NCBI RefSeq assembly: GCF_017652985.1
Contig: NZ_JAGGDJ010000015.1
Coordinates: forward strand, 62,001-126,000
Length of the DNA stretch: 64,000 bases
Reading direction: 5' to 3'
DNA from: Paenibacillus artemisiicola
GTDB lineage: Bacteria > Bacillota > Bacilli > Paenibacillales > Paenibacillaceae
Numbering within the stretch: the stretch's first letter is position 1; each line of letters starts with the position of its first letter. This document shows positions 8,406 through 16,739 of this stretch, one piece after another. The position numbers were made by a program, and so were the translations under genes. The notes under the pieces were generated by a model. The model was given only the letters and a program-made list of their open reading frames with translations, was not told where the DNA came from and searched no databases.

Positions 8406-8819
8406 ATGTATTTGGACGCTATCACCCGGCACTGGCAGGTCTTCATGAACGAAGCCGGCTACCCGGAAGCGGCGGACGCCAAGATCACGAACACGGCGAA
8501 GCTGACCGGGCTGGACGGCGCCTGCCTGCTGGAATTCGAGAAGGACGGCCGCCGGTATCACCTGTATGCTTTGCCCTGCGGCGCGCCCTCGGGAATCCCC
8601 GAGCTTCACCGGCTCGACGAGGGATACGAACCCGCTGGCTTGGCCGCCGTCTTCGGCCTTGGCGAAGCCCGCGCGGCCGCGCTCGGCGATGCCGTCGGCG
8701 CTTTCCTGCGGCGGCATTATGACGGCATGCAGACCGCCGTCGACGCCGGCCAAGGCTTGGCGCACGCGAAGGCGCGCATCCGCGCGGTCCGCTTGGCGCG
8801 GTGGCGTCCGGCCGACTGA
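8406..8819 (+). CDS. hypothetical protein
   Basis: A 137-residue soluble protein that I do not recognise. It starts with an aromatic, charged N-terminus (MYLDAITRHWQVFMNEAG), contains LLEFEKDGRRYHLYALPCG in its middle and ends with a helical Ala/Arg-rich tail. No signal peptide, membrane segment or known catalytic motif is visible. AGGAG lies about nine bases before the ATG and codon use matches neighbouring genes, so it is probably a real gene. It lies between the MarR module and the copper-protein genes, with about 110 bases to the next start; a functional link is not evident. Confidence 0.65.
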   Translation: MYLDAITRHWQVFMNEAGYPEAADAKITNTAKLTGLDGACLLEFEKDGRRYHLYALPCGAPSGIPELHRLDEGYEPAGLAAVFGLGEARAAALGDAVGAFLRRHYDGMQTAVDAGQGLAHAKARIRAVRLARWRPAD

Positions 8820-8931
8820 GCGCGGGGCTTGCGCGCCGGAACCCCTAAACTATTTTCCGATTGCCTCGAACCGCTTTCGCGCTTCGGGCGTTTCTCTGTG
8901 TGGATGACCCACTACCCAAGGAGGAATGAAG

Positions 8932-10521
8932 ATGAACGGAAAACGATTGGGGCGGCTCGGCCTGCTGCTCGCGCTCTGCTTCGCCATGCTGGTGCCTGCG
9001 GGCGTCTATGCCGCCGACGCCGCGGCTCCGGCCGCGACGACGGATGCCGACACGGCCGCCAAGCTCGGCCTGCTGCTCGGGGACGGCAACGGCGTGGACG
9101 CCGCGTATTTGGCCAAATCCGCGACGCGGATTCAAGCGGCGATCATTTCGCTGCGCCTGCAAGGCCGTTTGACGGAAGCAACCGCCTACCAAGGCACGGG
9201 CAATTTCGCGGACGCGGGTTCCGTCGGCAAAAGCAACCAGGCGGTGCTCGCCTTCCTGAAAGCGCACCCCGAGCTCGGCTGGAACGGCACGGGCGGCAAT
9301 ACGTTCATGCCGCTCGCGAACATCAGCTCCCAGCAATTGTACAAAGTGCTGCTCGAAGCGCTCGGCTACCGCTCCGGCACCGACTTCGACTACGCGAAGA
9401 CCGAATCCTACGCCGCCGGCAAGGGGCTGGATCAGATCGCCGGCGCCGCCTCCATCACGAACGCGCACATCGCCACGGCTTTGATCGAAGCGCTCGCGGC
9501 GAACGCGTCCGACGGCATGCCGTACATGGCGATGCTGCAAGCCTCCGGCGTGCTGCCGGCTTCGGCGGCGCTCCCGGGCGGCGAACGGATCCGCCTGCAC
9601 CGCGACGCGAAGCTCGGCACGCTCTTCGCCGACAAGGCGGGCCGCACGCTCTACTTCTTCACGAAGGACGCGCCCGATCCGAACAGCTGCACGGGCGACT
9701 GCCTGAAATCGTGGCCGATCTACGACGGCGGAGAGGACCTGCAAATCCCGGCGACGCTCAACGCCGCCGACTTCGGCGTGCTGCAGCGGACGGACGGCAC
9801 GACGCAAACGACGTACAAAGGCTGGCCGCTGTACTATTTCGCCAAGGATCAGAAGGCCGGCGACACGCTCGGCGAAGCCGTCGGCGGCGTCTGGTTCGTC
9901 GCGAAGCAGAGTTACGCCGCGATGCTCGGCACTTCGGCGACGCTCGGCAACTACTTGACGGACGCCGCGGGACGCACGCTCTATTACTTCGATAAGGATA
10001 CGCAAGGCAAGAGCAATTGCGCGGGCGATTGCCTCGCCAATTGGCCGGCCTACACGGCCTCCGGTTCCGACCTGCCGACCGGCGTGAACGCCGCCGACTG
10101 GGGCACGATCACCCGCGCCGACGGCAGCAAGCAGTCCACGTTTAAAGGCTACCCGCTCTATTATTTCGTCAAGGACGTCAAGCACGGCGATGCGCTTGGG
10201 CAGAACGTCGGCGGCGTCTGGTTCGTGGTCGACCCGGTCAAATTCGCCGGCACGACGGCGCCGGTGCCGAAGACGTACCATATCGACATCAAGAACTACT
10301 CGTTCGGCTCCGGACCGCTCACGGTGGAAGCCGGCTCGAGCATCGTCTTCACCAACTTCGACGACATGAAGCACAACGCGGTGGCGGTCAACGGCGCCTT
10401 CGCCCTCCCGCTCCTCGCGAAGGGCGACTCGTACACGATCACGCTCGACAAGCCGGGCACTTACGACTATTATTGCGAGCCGCACAAGGCGTTCATGACC
10501 GGTCAGATCATCGTCAAATAA
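8932..10521 (+). CDS. secreted protein with two COG4315-type repeats and a C-terminal cupredoxin domain
   Basis: A 529-residue exported protein. Residues 1-28 are a signal peptide. Residues about 40-210 are a helical, Ala-rich region of unknown fold. Residues about 221-326 and 331-437 are two copies of the lipoprotein repeat (GRTLYFFTKDAPDPNSCTGDC and GRTLYYFDKDTQGKSNCAGDC, each with a CxxDC-like pair C253/C257 and C363/C367, and each ending VGGVWFV). Residues about 448-529 form a plastocyanin-like domain with a full type-1 copper set H481, C515, H518, M522. AAGGAGG precedes the ATG at 8932. The next gene is a cupredoxin lipoprotein 25 bases downstream, so they form an operon. A role in extracytoplasmic electron transfer or copper handling is likely. 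Confidence 0.85.
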   Translation: MNGKRLGRLGLLLALCFAMLVPAGVYAADAAAPAATTDADTAAKLGLLLGDGNGVDAAYLAKSATRIQAAIISLRLQGRLTEATAYQGTGNFADAGSVGKSNQAVLAFLKAHPELGWNGTGGNTFMPLANISSQQLYKVLLEALGYRSGTDFDYAKTESYAAGKGLDQIAGAASITNAHIATALIEALAANASDGMPYMAMLQASGVLPASAALPGGERIRLHRDAKLGTLFADKAGRTLYFFTKDAPDPNSCTGDCLKSWPIYDGGEDLQIPATLNAADFGVLQRTDGTTQTTYKGWPLYYFAKDQKAGDTLGEAVGGVWFVAKQSYAAMLGTSATLGNYLTDAAGRTLYYFDKDTQGKSNCAGDCLANWPAYTASGSDLPTGVNAADWGTITRADGSKQSTFKGYPLYYFVKDVKHGDALGQNVGGVWFVVDPVKFAGTTAPVPKTYHIDIKNYSFGSGPLTVEAGSSIVFTNFDDMKHNAVAVNGAFALPLLAKGDSYTITLDKPGTYDYYCEPHKAFMTGQIIVK

Positions 10522-10546
10522 AGACTTGCAAGGAGGTGCGAACGCG

Positions 10547-11506
10547 ATGACCATGCCTACAAGACCGAGACGGCGTTCGACGATCGCGGGCCTCGGCCTG
10601 CTGCTGCTGGCCTGCTGCCTGGCGCTTGCCGCTTGCGGCAATTCCGGGAACGGCGCGGCCGCGAACGAACAGGCAGGCGGCGGCAACGCCGTCGCCGAGA
10701 CGGGCAATGCCGGCGGGAGCCAAAACGCGGCCGCCGATAACGGCGGCGGCTCCGGCACCGCGAACGGCGGCGGCGACGCGGCCGGAAACGCCGGCGGCGA
10801 TGCCAGCGGCTCCGCGAACGGCGGGGCTTCCGCGGACGGCGGTCAATCGACGGCCGCGAACGACGGCGCGATGCCGGACTATTCCGGCGGCGGCGCAGCC
10901 AATAAGCCTGCGGATCCGCCCAAGGCCGCGGCCGGTTTATCGTCCGCCTCGAACAAAGCGGACGATAAACCGGCCGCCTCCGGCTCCGGCAAATCCGGCG
11001 CGGACGATCACCCGTCCGCCTCCGACAAAGCGGACGACAAACCGGCCGCTTCCGCCGGCTCCGGCTCTGGCAAAAACGACGGCGGTAAAACCGGCGGCGC
11101 CGCGGCCCCGTCAACCGGCAAGAGCGGCACCGAAGATAAGCCGAAGCCGGGCGAGGACGACGGCAAGACCGCCGCGAAGCCGCCGCAAAGCGAGGCGAAG
11201 CCGCCCCAAACCGCCGGGAAGGACGACAAGCCGGCCGCCGGCGAAACCGCCAAGCCCAAAACGTACACCGTCGAGATCAAGGACTTCGCGTTCTCGCCCG
11301 CCAAGCTGGACATCAAGGCCGGCGACAGCGTCACCTTCATCAACCGCGACGAGATCGAGCATACCGCGACGTCGGTCGACGGCGTGTTCGATACCGGCCT
11401 GCTGGCCAAGGACGCCTCGAAGACGGTCGCGTTCAAGGACGCGGGCTCGTTCAGCTACAACTGTACGCCGCATCCCGGCATGAAGGGCGTCATTACCGTC
11501 CAGTAG
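10547..11506 (+). CDS. lipoprotein with long disordered linker and C-terminal cupredoxin domain
   Basis: A 319-residue lipoprotein. The signal sequence ends in the lipobox LAAC with the modified Cys at residue 30. Residues about 31-237 are low-complexity Gly/Ala/Asn then Lys/Pro/Ser/Asp-rich sequence, a flexible stalk through the cell wall. Residues 238-319 are a plastocyanin-like domain closely resembling the end of the preceding protein, with copper ligands H272, C306, H309 and M312. A strong AAGGAGGTG lies nine bases before the ATG at 10547. It is membrane-tethered, whereas its neighbour is free or wall-bound, so the two could exchange electrons or copper. Confidence 0.87.
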   Translation: MTMPTRPRRRSTIAGLGLLLLACCLALAACGNSGNGAAANEQAGGGNAVAETGNAGGSQNAAADNGGGSGTANGGGDAAGNAGGDASGSANGGASADGGQSTAANDGAMPDYSGGGAANKPADPPKAAAGLSSASNKADDKPAASGSGKSGADDHPSASDKADDKPAASAGSGSGKNDGGKTGGAAAPSTGKSGTEDKPKPGEDDGKTAAKPPQSEAKPPQTAGKDDKPAAGETAKPKTYTVEIKDFAFSPAKLDIKAGDSVTFINRDEIEHTATSVDGVFDTGLLAKDASKTVAFKDAGSFSYNCTPHPGMKGVITVQ

Positions 11507-11581
11507 AAATTCGAATGGTGCGCCGCCGCCCCGTTCCCGTTACAATAAAGACCATAACCTGCCTGTTGCGGAGGCTGTCCG

Positions 11582-12157
11582 ATGCAAAATCTGTCCGATT
11601 ACGAATTGATGCTTCTCGTCAAAGGCAAGCAGCATGCCGCGCTCTCGGAGCTGTACGACCGGCATGCGGGACTCGTCTATTCCTTTGCCTGGAAAGCGCT
11701 GAAGGAAGAAGCGGCCGCCAAGGATATCGTGCAGGCCGTCTATCTCCGGCTGTGGACGACCGAATCGGGCTACGATCCCGACAAAGGCAAATTCACGAGC
11801 TGGCTGCTGACGATCGCGCGCAACCTCACGGCGGACCTGCTGCGCAAGCGGCGCAGGGATAACCTGGGCATCGTCCATTATTTGCGCGAAGATCTCGAAC
11901 GCATTCCCGACCGGCGAAGCCAGACGCCCGAAGAGCTTGCGGAGCATCACTTCGTGAAGGAGCAGATCCGAAGCGCGTACCGGCACTTGAGCAAGCAGCA
12001 AATTACGCTTTTGGAGCATTTCTACTGGCAGGGCTACACGCTGAGCGAGCTGGCGGCGCTGTACAACCAGCCGCTCGGAACGGTCAAGAACAGGCTGCAT
12101 CAGACGTTGAAAATATTGCGAAGACATCTGTCCGCGGAAGGAGTGGGAACGGGATGA
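11582..12157 (+). CDS. ECF-type RNA polymerase sigma factor
   Basis: A 191-residue sigma-70 family protein of the extracytoplasmic-function group. Region 2 (about residues 24-90) reads LYDRHAGLVYSFAWKALK, AKDIVQAVYLRLW and FTSWLLTIARNLTADLLRKRRR; region 4 (about 130-180) has LSKQQITLLEHFYWQGYTLSELAALYNQPLGTVKNRLHQ. There is no region 3. GGAGG precedes the ATG. The anti-sigma gene overlaps its stop by four bases (ATGA), the usual arrangement. The two copper proteins lie directly upstream on the same strand and are plausible members of its regulon, though no ECF promoter was identified with confidence. Confidence 0.92.
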   Translation: MQNLSDYELMLLVKGKQHAALSELYDRHAGLVYSFAWKALKEEAAAKDIVQAVYLRLWTTESGYDPDKGKFTSWLLTIARNLTADLLRKRRRDNLGIVHYLREDLERIPDRRSQTPEELAEHHFVKEQIRSAYRHLSKQQITLLEHFYWQGYTLSELAALYNQPLGTVKNRLHQTLKILRRHLSAEGVGTG

Positions 12158-12960
12158 CGGATCGAGGAAAATCGCCGGAATGCGAAGACTGCCTGAGCTA
12201 CGTGGCCGGCTTGTGCGGCGACGAAGAACGCCGCGCCTTCGAGCGTCATCTCCCCGGCTGCGACGCGTGCAGGCAGGAGCTTGAGGATCTGAACCTCGTT
12301 TGGGAGGCGCTTCCCGCCGCTATGGAAATGATGGAACCGCCTGCATCTCTGAAGCAGGAAGTCATGGACGCCGTCCGCGCGGCCGACGCGGAAGCCGCCG
12401 GTGGCGCCGCGGCTCGCTACGCCCCGGCGATCCAACCGGAACGGACGGCCGCGGCCGATCGCCGCCCCCGTCCGGCGTGGACGCTCAAGCCGGCGGCCGC
12501 CCTGTTCGCGGCCGCGGCCGCCGCGATCGTGCTGCTGTCCGTCTGGAACGTCGAGCTTCGCCGCGAACAAACGCTGAACCCGCTGCCGATCGAACGGGCG
12601 CTGAACGTCTCCGCGTCCAACATCGAGCAGTTGGTCGCGCTGAAGCCCGCGTCGCAGGACGCCGGGAATTCCTCCGGCGTCGCCTGCATCATCGACAACG
12701 GGCAGAGCCGGCAGTTCGTCGTCTACGTGTTCGGCGCGTCGCCGACCGAGGGCGAAGAAGCCTATCAGGTGTGGCTGGTCAAGGACGGGCAGCGCAGCAG
12801 CGCCGGCACGTTCCGGATCGGCCGGGACAGCCGCGGCATCGGGCTGCTGGCGATGCCGATTCAAGGCAAGGACCTCGACTTCGACGCCATCGGCATCACG
12901 CTCGAGCCGGACGACCGCGGCAGCCAGCCGCGCGGACATAAAATGTACGGCTCGGTGTGA
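12154..12960 (+). CDS. anti-sigma factor (zinc-finger plus RskA-like extracytoplasmic domain)
   Basis: A 268-residue membrane protein. The N-terminus has a zf-HC2 anti-sigma motif (C-E-D-C ... ERHLPGCDACRQEL, the His-x3-Cys-x2-Cys pattern). A single membrane helix follows a proline/arginine-rich cytoplasmic linker (PAAALFAAAAAAIVLLSVW). The outer C-terminal part (about residues 160-268) has the RskA signature: VYVFGASPTEGEEAYQVWLVKDGQRSSAGTF, ending in FDAIGITLEPDDRGSQPRG. It overlaps the sigma gene by four bases and should hold it inactive at the membrane until a signal outside the membrane triggers release. Confidence 0.92.
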   Translation: MTDRGKSPECEDCLSYVAGLCGDEERRAFERHLPGCDACRQELEDLNLVWEALPAAMEMMEPPASLKQEVMDAVRAADAEAAGGAAARYAPAIQPERTAAADRRPRPAWTLKPAAALFAAAAAAIVLLSVWNVELRREQTLNPLPIERALNVSASNIEQLVALKPASQDAGNSSGVACIIDNGQSRQFVVYVFGASPTEGEEAYQVWLVKDGQRSSAGTFRIGRDSRGIGLLAMPIQGKDLDFDAIGITLEPDDRGSQPRGHKMYGSV

Positions 12961-13018
12961 CCGAGCCCCTGAATAGCGCGGCGGCCGGGATGTGATGGCG
13001 ATCGCCGGGCATGCTTCG

Positions 13019-13067
13019 CCGCCCTTCCGGGACGGTCCGCGAGCCGGACCGCCGGAAGGGCGGTTTT
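13019..13067 (+). terminator. terminator of the sigma/anti-sigma operon
   Basis: Stem CCGCCCTTCCGG / CCGGAAGGGCGG with an inner hairpin GGTCCG/CGGACC, followed by TTTT. Confidence 0.8.
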
Positions 13068-13211
13068 GCTTGCGGCCGGGGCTTCCATCGGTCGCCTTGA
13101 CCCGCGCTCCTCCTTGATCGTCGGCGGCCATTTGAAATCGCCCCCGCTTTTATGTCACTATTAACCACGGAAGTCTTATTCGCAAGTAACTTTATGAAGG
13201 AGCGCGATGTT

Positions 13212-13907
13212 ATGAAAATCCGTTATCATGGCCATGCCTGTCTGCAACTCCACACGGGCGGCAAATCGCTCGTCATCGATCCCTTCCTGAGCGGCAATCC
13301 CGTCGCGACCGTCAAGCCGGACGACATTCGGACCGACGCCGTCCTGCTGACGCACGCCCACATGGATCATATCCTGGACGCGGCTCCGATCGCCAAAGCG
13401 AACAACGACGCGCCGGTCGTCTCCATCGTCGAGCTGGCGGCGTACATGTCGTGGCAAGGCGTGAAGAATGCCATCGGCATGAACATGGGCGGCACGTTCG
13501 ACCTCGGCTTCGCGAAAGCGAAAATGGTGCAGGCGTTCCACAGCTCGGGCATCGTCGTCGAGGAAACGAAACAGATTATGTACGCGGGCATGCCGGCCGG
13601 CTTCCTCATCTTCGCCGAAGGCTTGACGATTCTGCACGCGGGCGATACGTCGCTGTTCTCCGACATGAAGATGATCGGCGAACGCCACCCGATCGACGTC
13701 GCGTTCCTGCCGATCGGCGACTTCTACACGATGGGTCCGGAGGACGGACTCCAGGCGGCGGAGTGGTACAACGCGAAGCTGACGGTGCCGATTCACCACA
13801 GCACGTTCCCGGGCATCAACCAGGACGCGGAGCAGTTCGTGCGCCGGCTCGAAGAGCGCGGCCTGAAAGGCAAAGCGATGGCGCCGGGCGACGAGCTCGA
13901 AGTCTAA
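13212..13907 (+). CDS. UPF0173-family metal-dependent hydrolase (metallo-beta-lactamase fold)
   Basis: A 231-residue protein of the YtkL-type family. It starts MKIRYHGHACLQL, has the dinuclear metal motif THAHMDHI (residues about 50-57), a second His in FHSSGIV, Asp in ILHAGDTSLF and a final His in VPIHHSTF, the complete metallo-beta-lactamase ligand set. The start at 13212 is favoured because it begins exactly with the conserved strand and follows AAGGAG; the longer in-frame extension to 13152 has no such support. It is a single gene with its own terminator. Its physiological substrate is not known for this family. Confidence 0.9.
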   Translation: MKIRYHGHACLQLHTGGKSLVIDPFLSGNPVATVKPDDIRTDAVLLTHAHMDHILDAAPIAKANNDAPVVSIVELAAYMSWQGVKNAIGMNMGGTFDLGFAKAKMVQAFHSSGIVVEETKQIMYAGMPAGFLIFAEGLTILHAGDTSLFSDMKMIGERHPIDVAFLPIGDFYTMGPEDGLQAAEWYNAKLTVPIHHSTFPGINQDAEQFVRRLEERGLKGKAMAPGDELEV

Positions 13908-13954
13908 GCCCGGCACCGGCGTTCCTCGCCGATAGGCGGACAGCCCTATACGGC

Positions 13955-13988
13955 AAAAACCGGAACCCCGCGGGTTCCGGTTTTTTTT
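13955..13988 (+). terminator. terminator of the metallo-hydrolase gene
   Basis: Stem CCGGAACCC / GGGTTCCGG with a CGC-type loop, preceded by AAAA and followed by eight T. Confidence 0.9.
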
Positions 13989-14009
13989 GTACATGCAGCT
14001 GCGACGAGC

Positions 14010-14348
14010 TTATGTTACGGGCTCTTTGTCAAGCAAATACAAATACTTATGCCGCCGAAAGAATATATAATACGGCATGCTGAACGGATTCAGATAATGC
14101 CAGCCTCGAATCGCGCACCCGCACCTTAATGTCAGGTCTTGATCCGTCTTCATCGAAACGGCGACTTTATTGCTTCTGCACCAGTCGATTTTCAAGTACA
14201 CTTCGTATTCGCCAGGCTCAAGCGGTATCCTTACCGTTTCGCCATCCTCGATCCTCCCTATTTCGGCATCGTCGACCATAACCCGATAATTCCGCGCGGC
14301 ATTCACAAACTGCGAGTCGCGTTCGATAACCAGGCCGGGTAATTCCAT
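14010..14348 (-). CDS. hypothetical small protein with PEGA-like beta core
   Basis: A 112-residue protein. The sequence VMVDDAEIGRIEDGETVRIPLEPGEYEVYLKIDWCRSNK resembles the short beta-sandwich of PEGA-type or similar surface domains (an 'IxxGExxxxxLxPGxYxV' pattern). Two cysteines (LRCGCAIRG) follow, and the C-terminus is aromatic and basic (PYYIFFRRHKYLYLLDK), so it might associate with the membrane. No signal peptide. AAGGGGA lies upstream of the ATG. I do not assign a function. Its base composition is less GC-rich than neighbouring genes. Confidence 0.65.
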   Translation of the reverse strand: MELPGLVIERDSQFVNAARNYRVMVDDAEIGRIEDGETVRIPLEPGEYEVYLKIDWCRSNKVAVSMKTDQDLTLRCGCAIRGWHYLNPFSMPYYIFFRRHKYLYLLDKEPVT

Positions 14349-14441
14349 GTCGACTGTCCCCTTTCCAACTAGCCTAAGATTTGCCTTGCGCGAAGCATCG
14401 ACGACGGCGTCACGCCTATTGGCCGCATGAAATTGCGCTAG

Positions 14442-14894
14442 CTATAAATCTTCCTTCGAAAACGTCAGCACGGTGAGCTGTTCGTCCGCGGCGTGATGGC
14501 TGCATCTGGACAGTTGAACGTCGATATAGTTCGGGTCCCTGTCATGCATGCGAATGGCGCCGCAGTCATATTCGGTTTTGCCTTTGTCCACGGTCCAGCC
14601 GTCCCTGGAGGGATCGACGACCCAGCGGATTTCCCGGCCGTTCGAATTGACGTCGTGAACATACGGGCCGCTGTCCAGGGTCGGCGACACGATCATCAGG
14701 TTATCGCCGTAGCCATCGCCGAATTTGCGAACCAGCCGTTCGACGCGCGCGAGATCCGCTTTGTCCAGCCGATAGATGACCGGCTCGTCCGCAGCCGCCT
14801 TCCCCGGCACGATAGGATGAAGCAGCAGCGCCACCCCGATCAGCAGCGCCGCGATCGCGACGGATTGCGCGATGATGATCCTGGTCTTGAGCAT
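14442..14894 (-). CDS. hypothetical membrane-anchored protein
   Basis: About 150 residues starting MLKTRIIIAQSVAIAALLIGVALLL, which gives one N-terminal membrane anchor or signal segment. The outer part (about residues 35-150) has the stretch RLVRKFGDGYGDNLMIVSP, repeated Asp/Tyr-rich turns and a Cys/His-rich C-terminus (LSRCSHHAADEQLTVLTFSKEDL). The start at 14894 follows GGGGG by nine bases; a 13-residue longer version is possible but unsupported. The gene is flanked by another small gene of similar base composition. I do not recognise a family. Confidence 0.6.
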   Translation of the reverse strand: MLKTRIIIAQSVAIAALLIGVALLLHPIVPGKAAADEPVIYRLDKADLARVERLVRKFGDGYGDNLMIVSPTLDSGPYVHDVNSNGREIRWVVDPSRDGWTVDKGKTEYDCGAIRMHDRDPNYIDVQLSRCSHHAADEQLTVLTFSKEDL

Positions 14895-15074
14895 AACCGG
14901 AAGCCCCCTTAGCGCGATAAACGGAATTTCCATTTTTTACGCGCGATTGCAGGTTTTGTTGCGCTAGTCCCGAACATCATGTCAGGGCCGTGTTAAAAGC
15001 GTGCGGAGACGGACCCGGAAACACGTGTCCCCCGGCAGCCGCTTCCAGCTCTCCGACCGAACGCGGCAGCACGC

Positions 15075-15104
15075 GGAAAAGCCGAAACCTCGCGGGTTCC
15101 GGCT
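15075..15104 (-). terminator. terminator of the nucleotidyltransferase gene
   Basis: On the minus strand AGCCGGAACC-CGCGA-GGTTTCGGCT (one G-U pair) followed by TTTT. The stem resembles the terminator at 13955-13988. Confidence 0.6.
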
Positions 15105-15120
15105 CGGGATCCGTTCCTTC

Positions 15121-16014
15121 TCAACCTTCATCGGCGTAATGCTCGTGCCAGTGGCGGTTGCTCTCCGCATGGATCAACCGCAGCAATCCGATGAGCTCCT
15201 CCAGCCGCTTGAGCCGGGAATCATATCGTCCCGCGGGCTCTAACCGCTTGATGGCCATCGCGTCGCGGATCAGGCCGTGCCACCGCTCGGGCAATTGCGC
15301 GAGCCCGTATGCCCCGGCGCCGATTTTGCTGGTGACGTCGCCCATGCGAATCGTATACCACTGCCGGAGCATCCCCAGGACGCACCATTCCACCGCGAAG
15401 TCCAGCTGGTCGGGCGGCACGGTCTCTTCCGCGGCTTCCGGCGAAAGCCGGATTTGCTCCAAGCGGTCGATCCACCCGGCCCAGTAGGTATTCATGTTCG
15501 CGATAACGTAGCGGACGAGCGCCTCGGAAGACGGCTCGTAGCGAAAGGAGATCGGCTTGCCGTACGCGCAGACGCCGCGTCTCCGAAGAATCCACCACGT
15601 GACCGGATTGATGTCGCCGGTTCCGTCCGTCTTGAGGTTCCGGTCGGCATACGAGAGGATCGGAAGGAGTTCTTCGGCGGGCTTGCCCGCATCCTCCGCC
15701 CGGATATACGCGCCCATGATCTCGGTTCCGCCCAGCGCCGGTTCAAGCTCCGCGTGCGCTTCGCGAATCCGTTCCTGCTCGGAGGGCGTCAGCGCCCGCG
15801 TCACGAAGACGAGAAAATCGATGTCGCTCGAGCCCGCGACGTAGGCATCCAGCGCGGCCGAGCCATATACGTACACGGCTTCCACGACACCCGGCATCCG
15901 GCTGTGCAGCGATTCGCCCAGCCTGCGCATGCTCGAGCGAACGGCTTCCGGCAAACGTTCCGTCACCTCTTCATTCACCTCGCGATCAGAAATAGCGTAA
16001 GGGCCGATCCGCAT
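15121..16014 (-). CDS. aminoglycoside-adenylyltransferase-like nucleotidyltransferase
   Basis: A 297-residue protein with an N-terminal nucleotidyltransferase fold: VYVYGSAALDAYVAGSSDIDFLVFV contains the GS motif and the DxD metal pair (S-D-I-D). The C-terminal half is helical and resembles the DUF4111-type domain found in ANT(9)/AadA enzymes. It could adenylate an aminoglycoside, but chromosomal members of this group often act on unknown small molecules. GGGAAGGGG lies upstream of the ATG. It is a single gene with its own terminator. Confidence 0.8.
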   Translation of the reverse strand: MRIGPYAISDREVNEEVTERLPEAVRSSMRRLGESLHSRMPGVVEAVYVYGSAALDAYVAGSSDIDFLVFVTRALTPSEQERIREAHAELEPALGGTEIMGAYIRAEDAGKPAEELLPILSYADRNLKTDGTGDINPVTWWILRRRGVCAYGKPISFRYEPSSEALVRYVIANMNTYWAGWIDRLEQIRLSPEAAEETVPPDQLDFAVEWCVLGMLRQWYTIRMGDVTSKIGAGAYGLAQLPERWHGLIRDAMAIKRLEPAGRYDSRLKRLEELIGLLRLIHAESNRHWHEHYADEG

Positions 16015-16341
16015 ACCCGGCTTCCCCTTCCCATCATATGAGCGGGAACCGTTTCCAAAAAGAGAAAGAATTCGCCCGCGTCTTTCTTATTTTGACGCGG
16101 CGGTTACGTTCCGGCCTAGTCCCGGCGAAGCGGCTCGCCGAATGCCGCCCGGGTCCATCGCCGCAAAATCGCGCCCGACCGCCGGTCCCGGAGACGATCG
16201 TCCGAAACGTATGAGTGGCTTTCCGAAAACGCTTTCCGTTACGCGCATTTTCGCTCCGATCAGGGGCGCGGCCTTTTCTTGTTCGGCCGCGATCCATTCA
16301 GCCGCGCCTCGTTTCGTTCGCGGCGATACGCAGGAGGTAAC
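16015..16341. other. intergenic region, nothing recognised
   Basis: About 330 bases between the divergent nucleotidyltransferase and small-protein genes. No convincing ORF, repeat or hairpin; it should carry the two promoters but no clear -35/-10 pair was seen. Confidence 0.5.
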
Positions 16342-16545
16342 ATGACCCTACATACGAAGTTGTTGCAGGCCAAGGACGACTGGCGGCTCGTCACGATTCA
16401 GACGGACGAAGGCGACCGGCTGACGGGTTTGGTGGAGGACTTGACGCGCTGGACGGTTACCCTGCGGCATGCGGAGGGCATCCGGTTCGTACCGATCGCC
16501 GGCATCGTGCGCGCGTCCGCGCTCCGGCAGCTCGGCGACGGTTGA
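16342..16545 (+). CDS. small conserved-looking protein, Sm-like beta fold possible
   Basis: A 67-residue protein that begins MTLHTKLLQAKDDWRLVTIQ. The stretch VTIQTDEGDRLTGLVEDLTRWTVTLRHAEGIRFVPIAGIVRASAL alternates strands and turns in a way that recalls Sm/LSm or similar short RNA-binding barrels ('...GxxLTGxV...'). CAGGAGGTAAC right before the ATG is an excellent ribosome-binding site, and codon use is typical, so the gene is likely real. It stands alone. The fold is an inference from the pattern, not an assignment. Confidence 0.7.
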   Translation: MTLHTKLLQAKDDWRLVTIQTDEGDRLTGLVEDLTRWTVTLRHAEGIRFVPIAGIVRASALRQLGDG

Positions 16546-16596
16546 CGGCCGGTTTACCGGTTTGCCTGATCTCGCCGGTCGCCGGCGAGCGCAAAA

Positions 16597-16642
16597 CAAA
16601 AAAAGCGGCCGCTTCCGGAATCACCATTCCGTCCGCAGCCGC
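16597..16642 (-). terminator. terminator of the START-domain gene
   Basis: Minus-strand stem GCGGCTGC ... GCGGCCGC with inner CGGAAT/ATTCCG, followed by a run of seven T. Confidence 0.75.
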
Positions 16643-16739
16643 CGCCCTCGGCGATGAGGCATTCCGCCGCATCTTCTCGCTTCACCGTTCGTTGCCCGAG
16701 TCCGCGGATCGGCTTCGCAACCGTCCCCGCCGGACCGGT

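Noticed and set aside
11514-11560. ECF-sigma autoregulated promoter before the sigma gene
   Set aside because: No AAC-type -35 with a matching -10 could be picked over background.
13000-13150. Small ORFs between the anti-sigma gene and the metallo-hydrolase
   Set aside because: They overlap the terminator at 13019-13067 and lack ribosome-binding sites.
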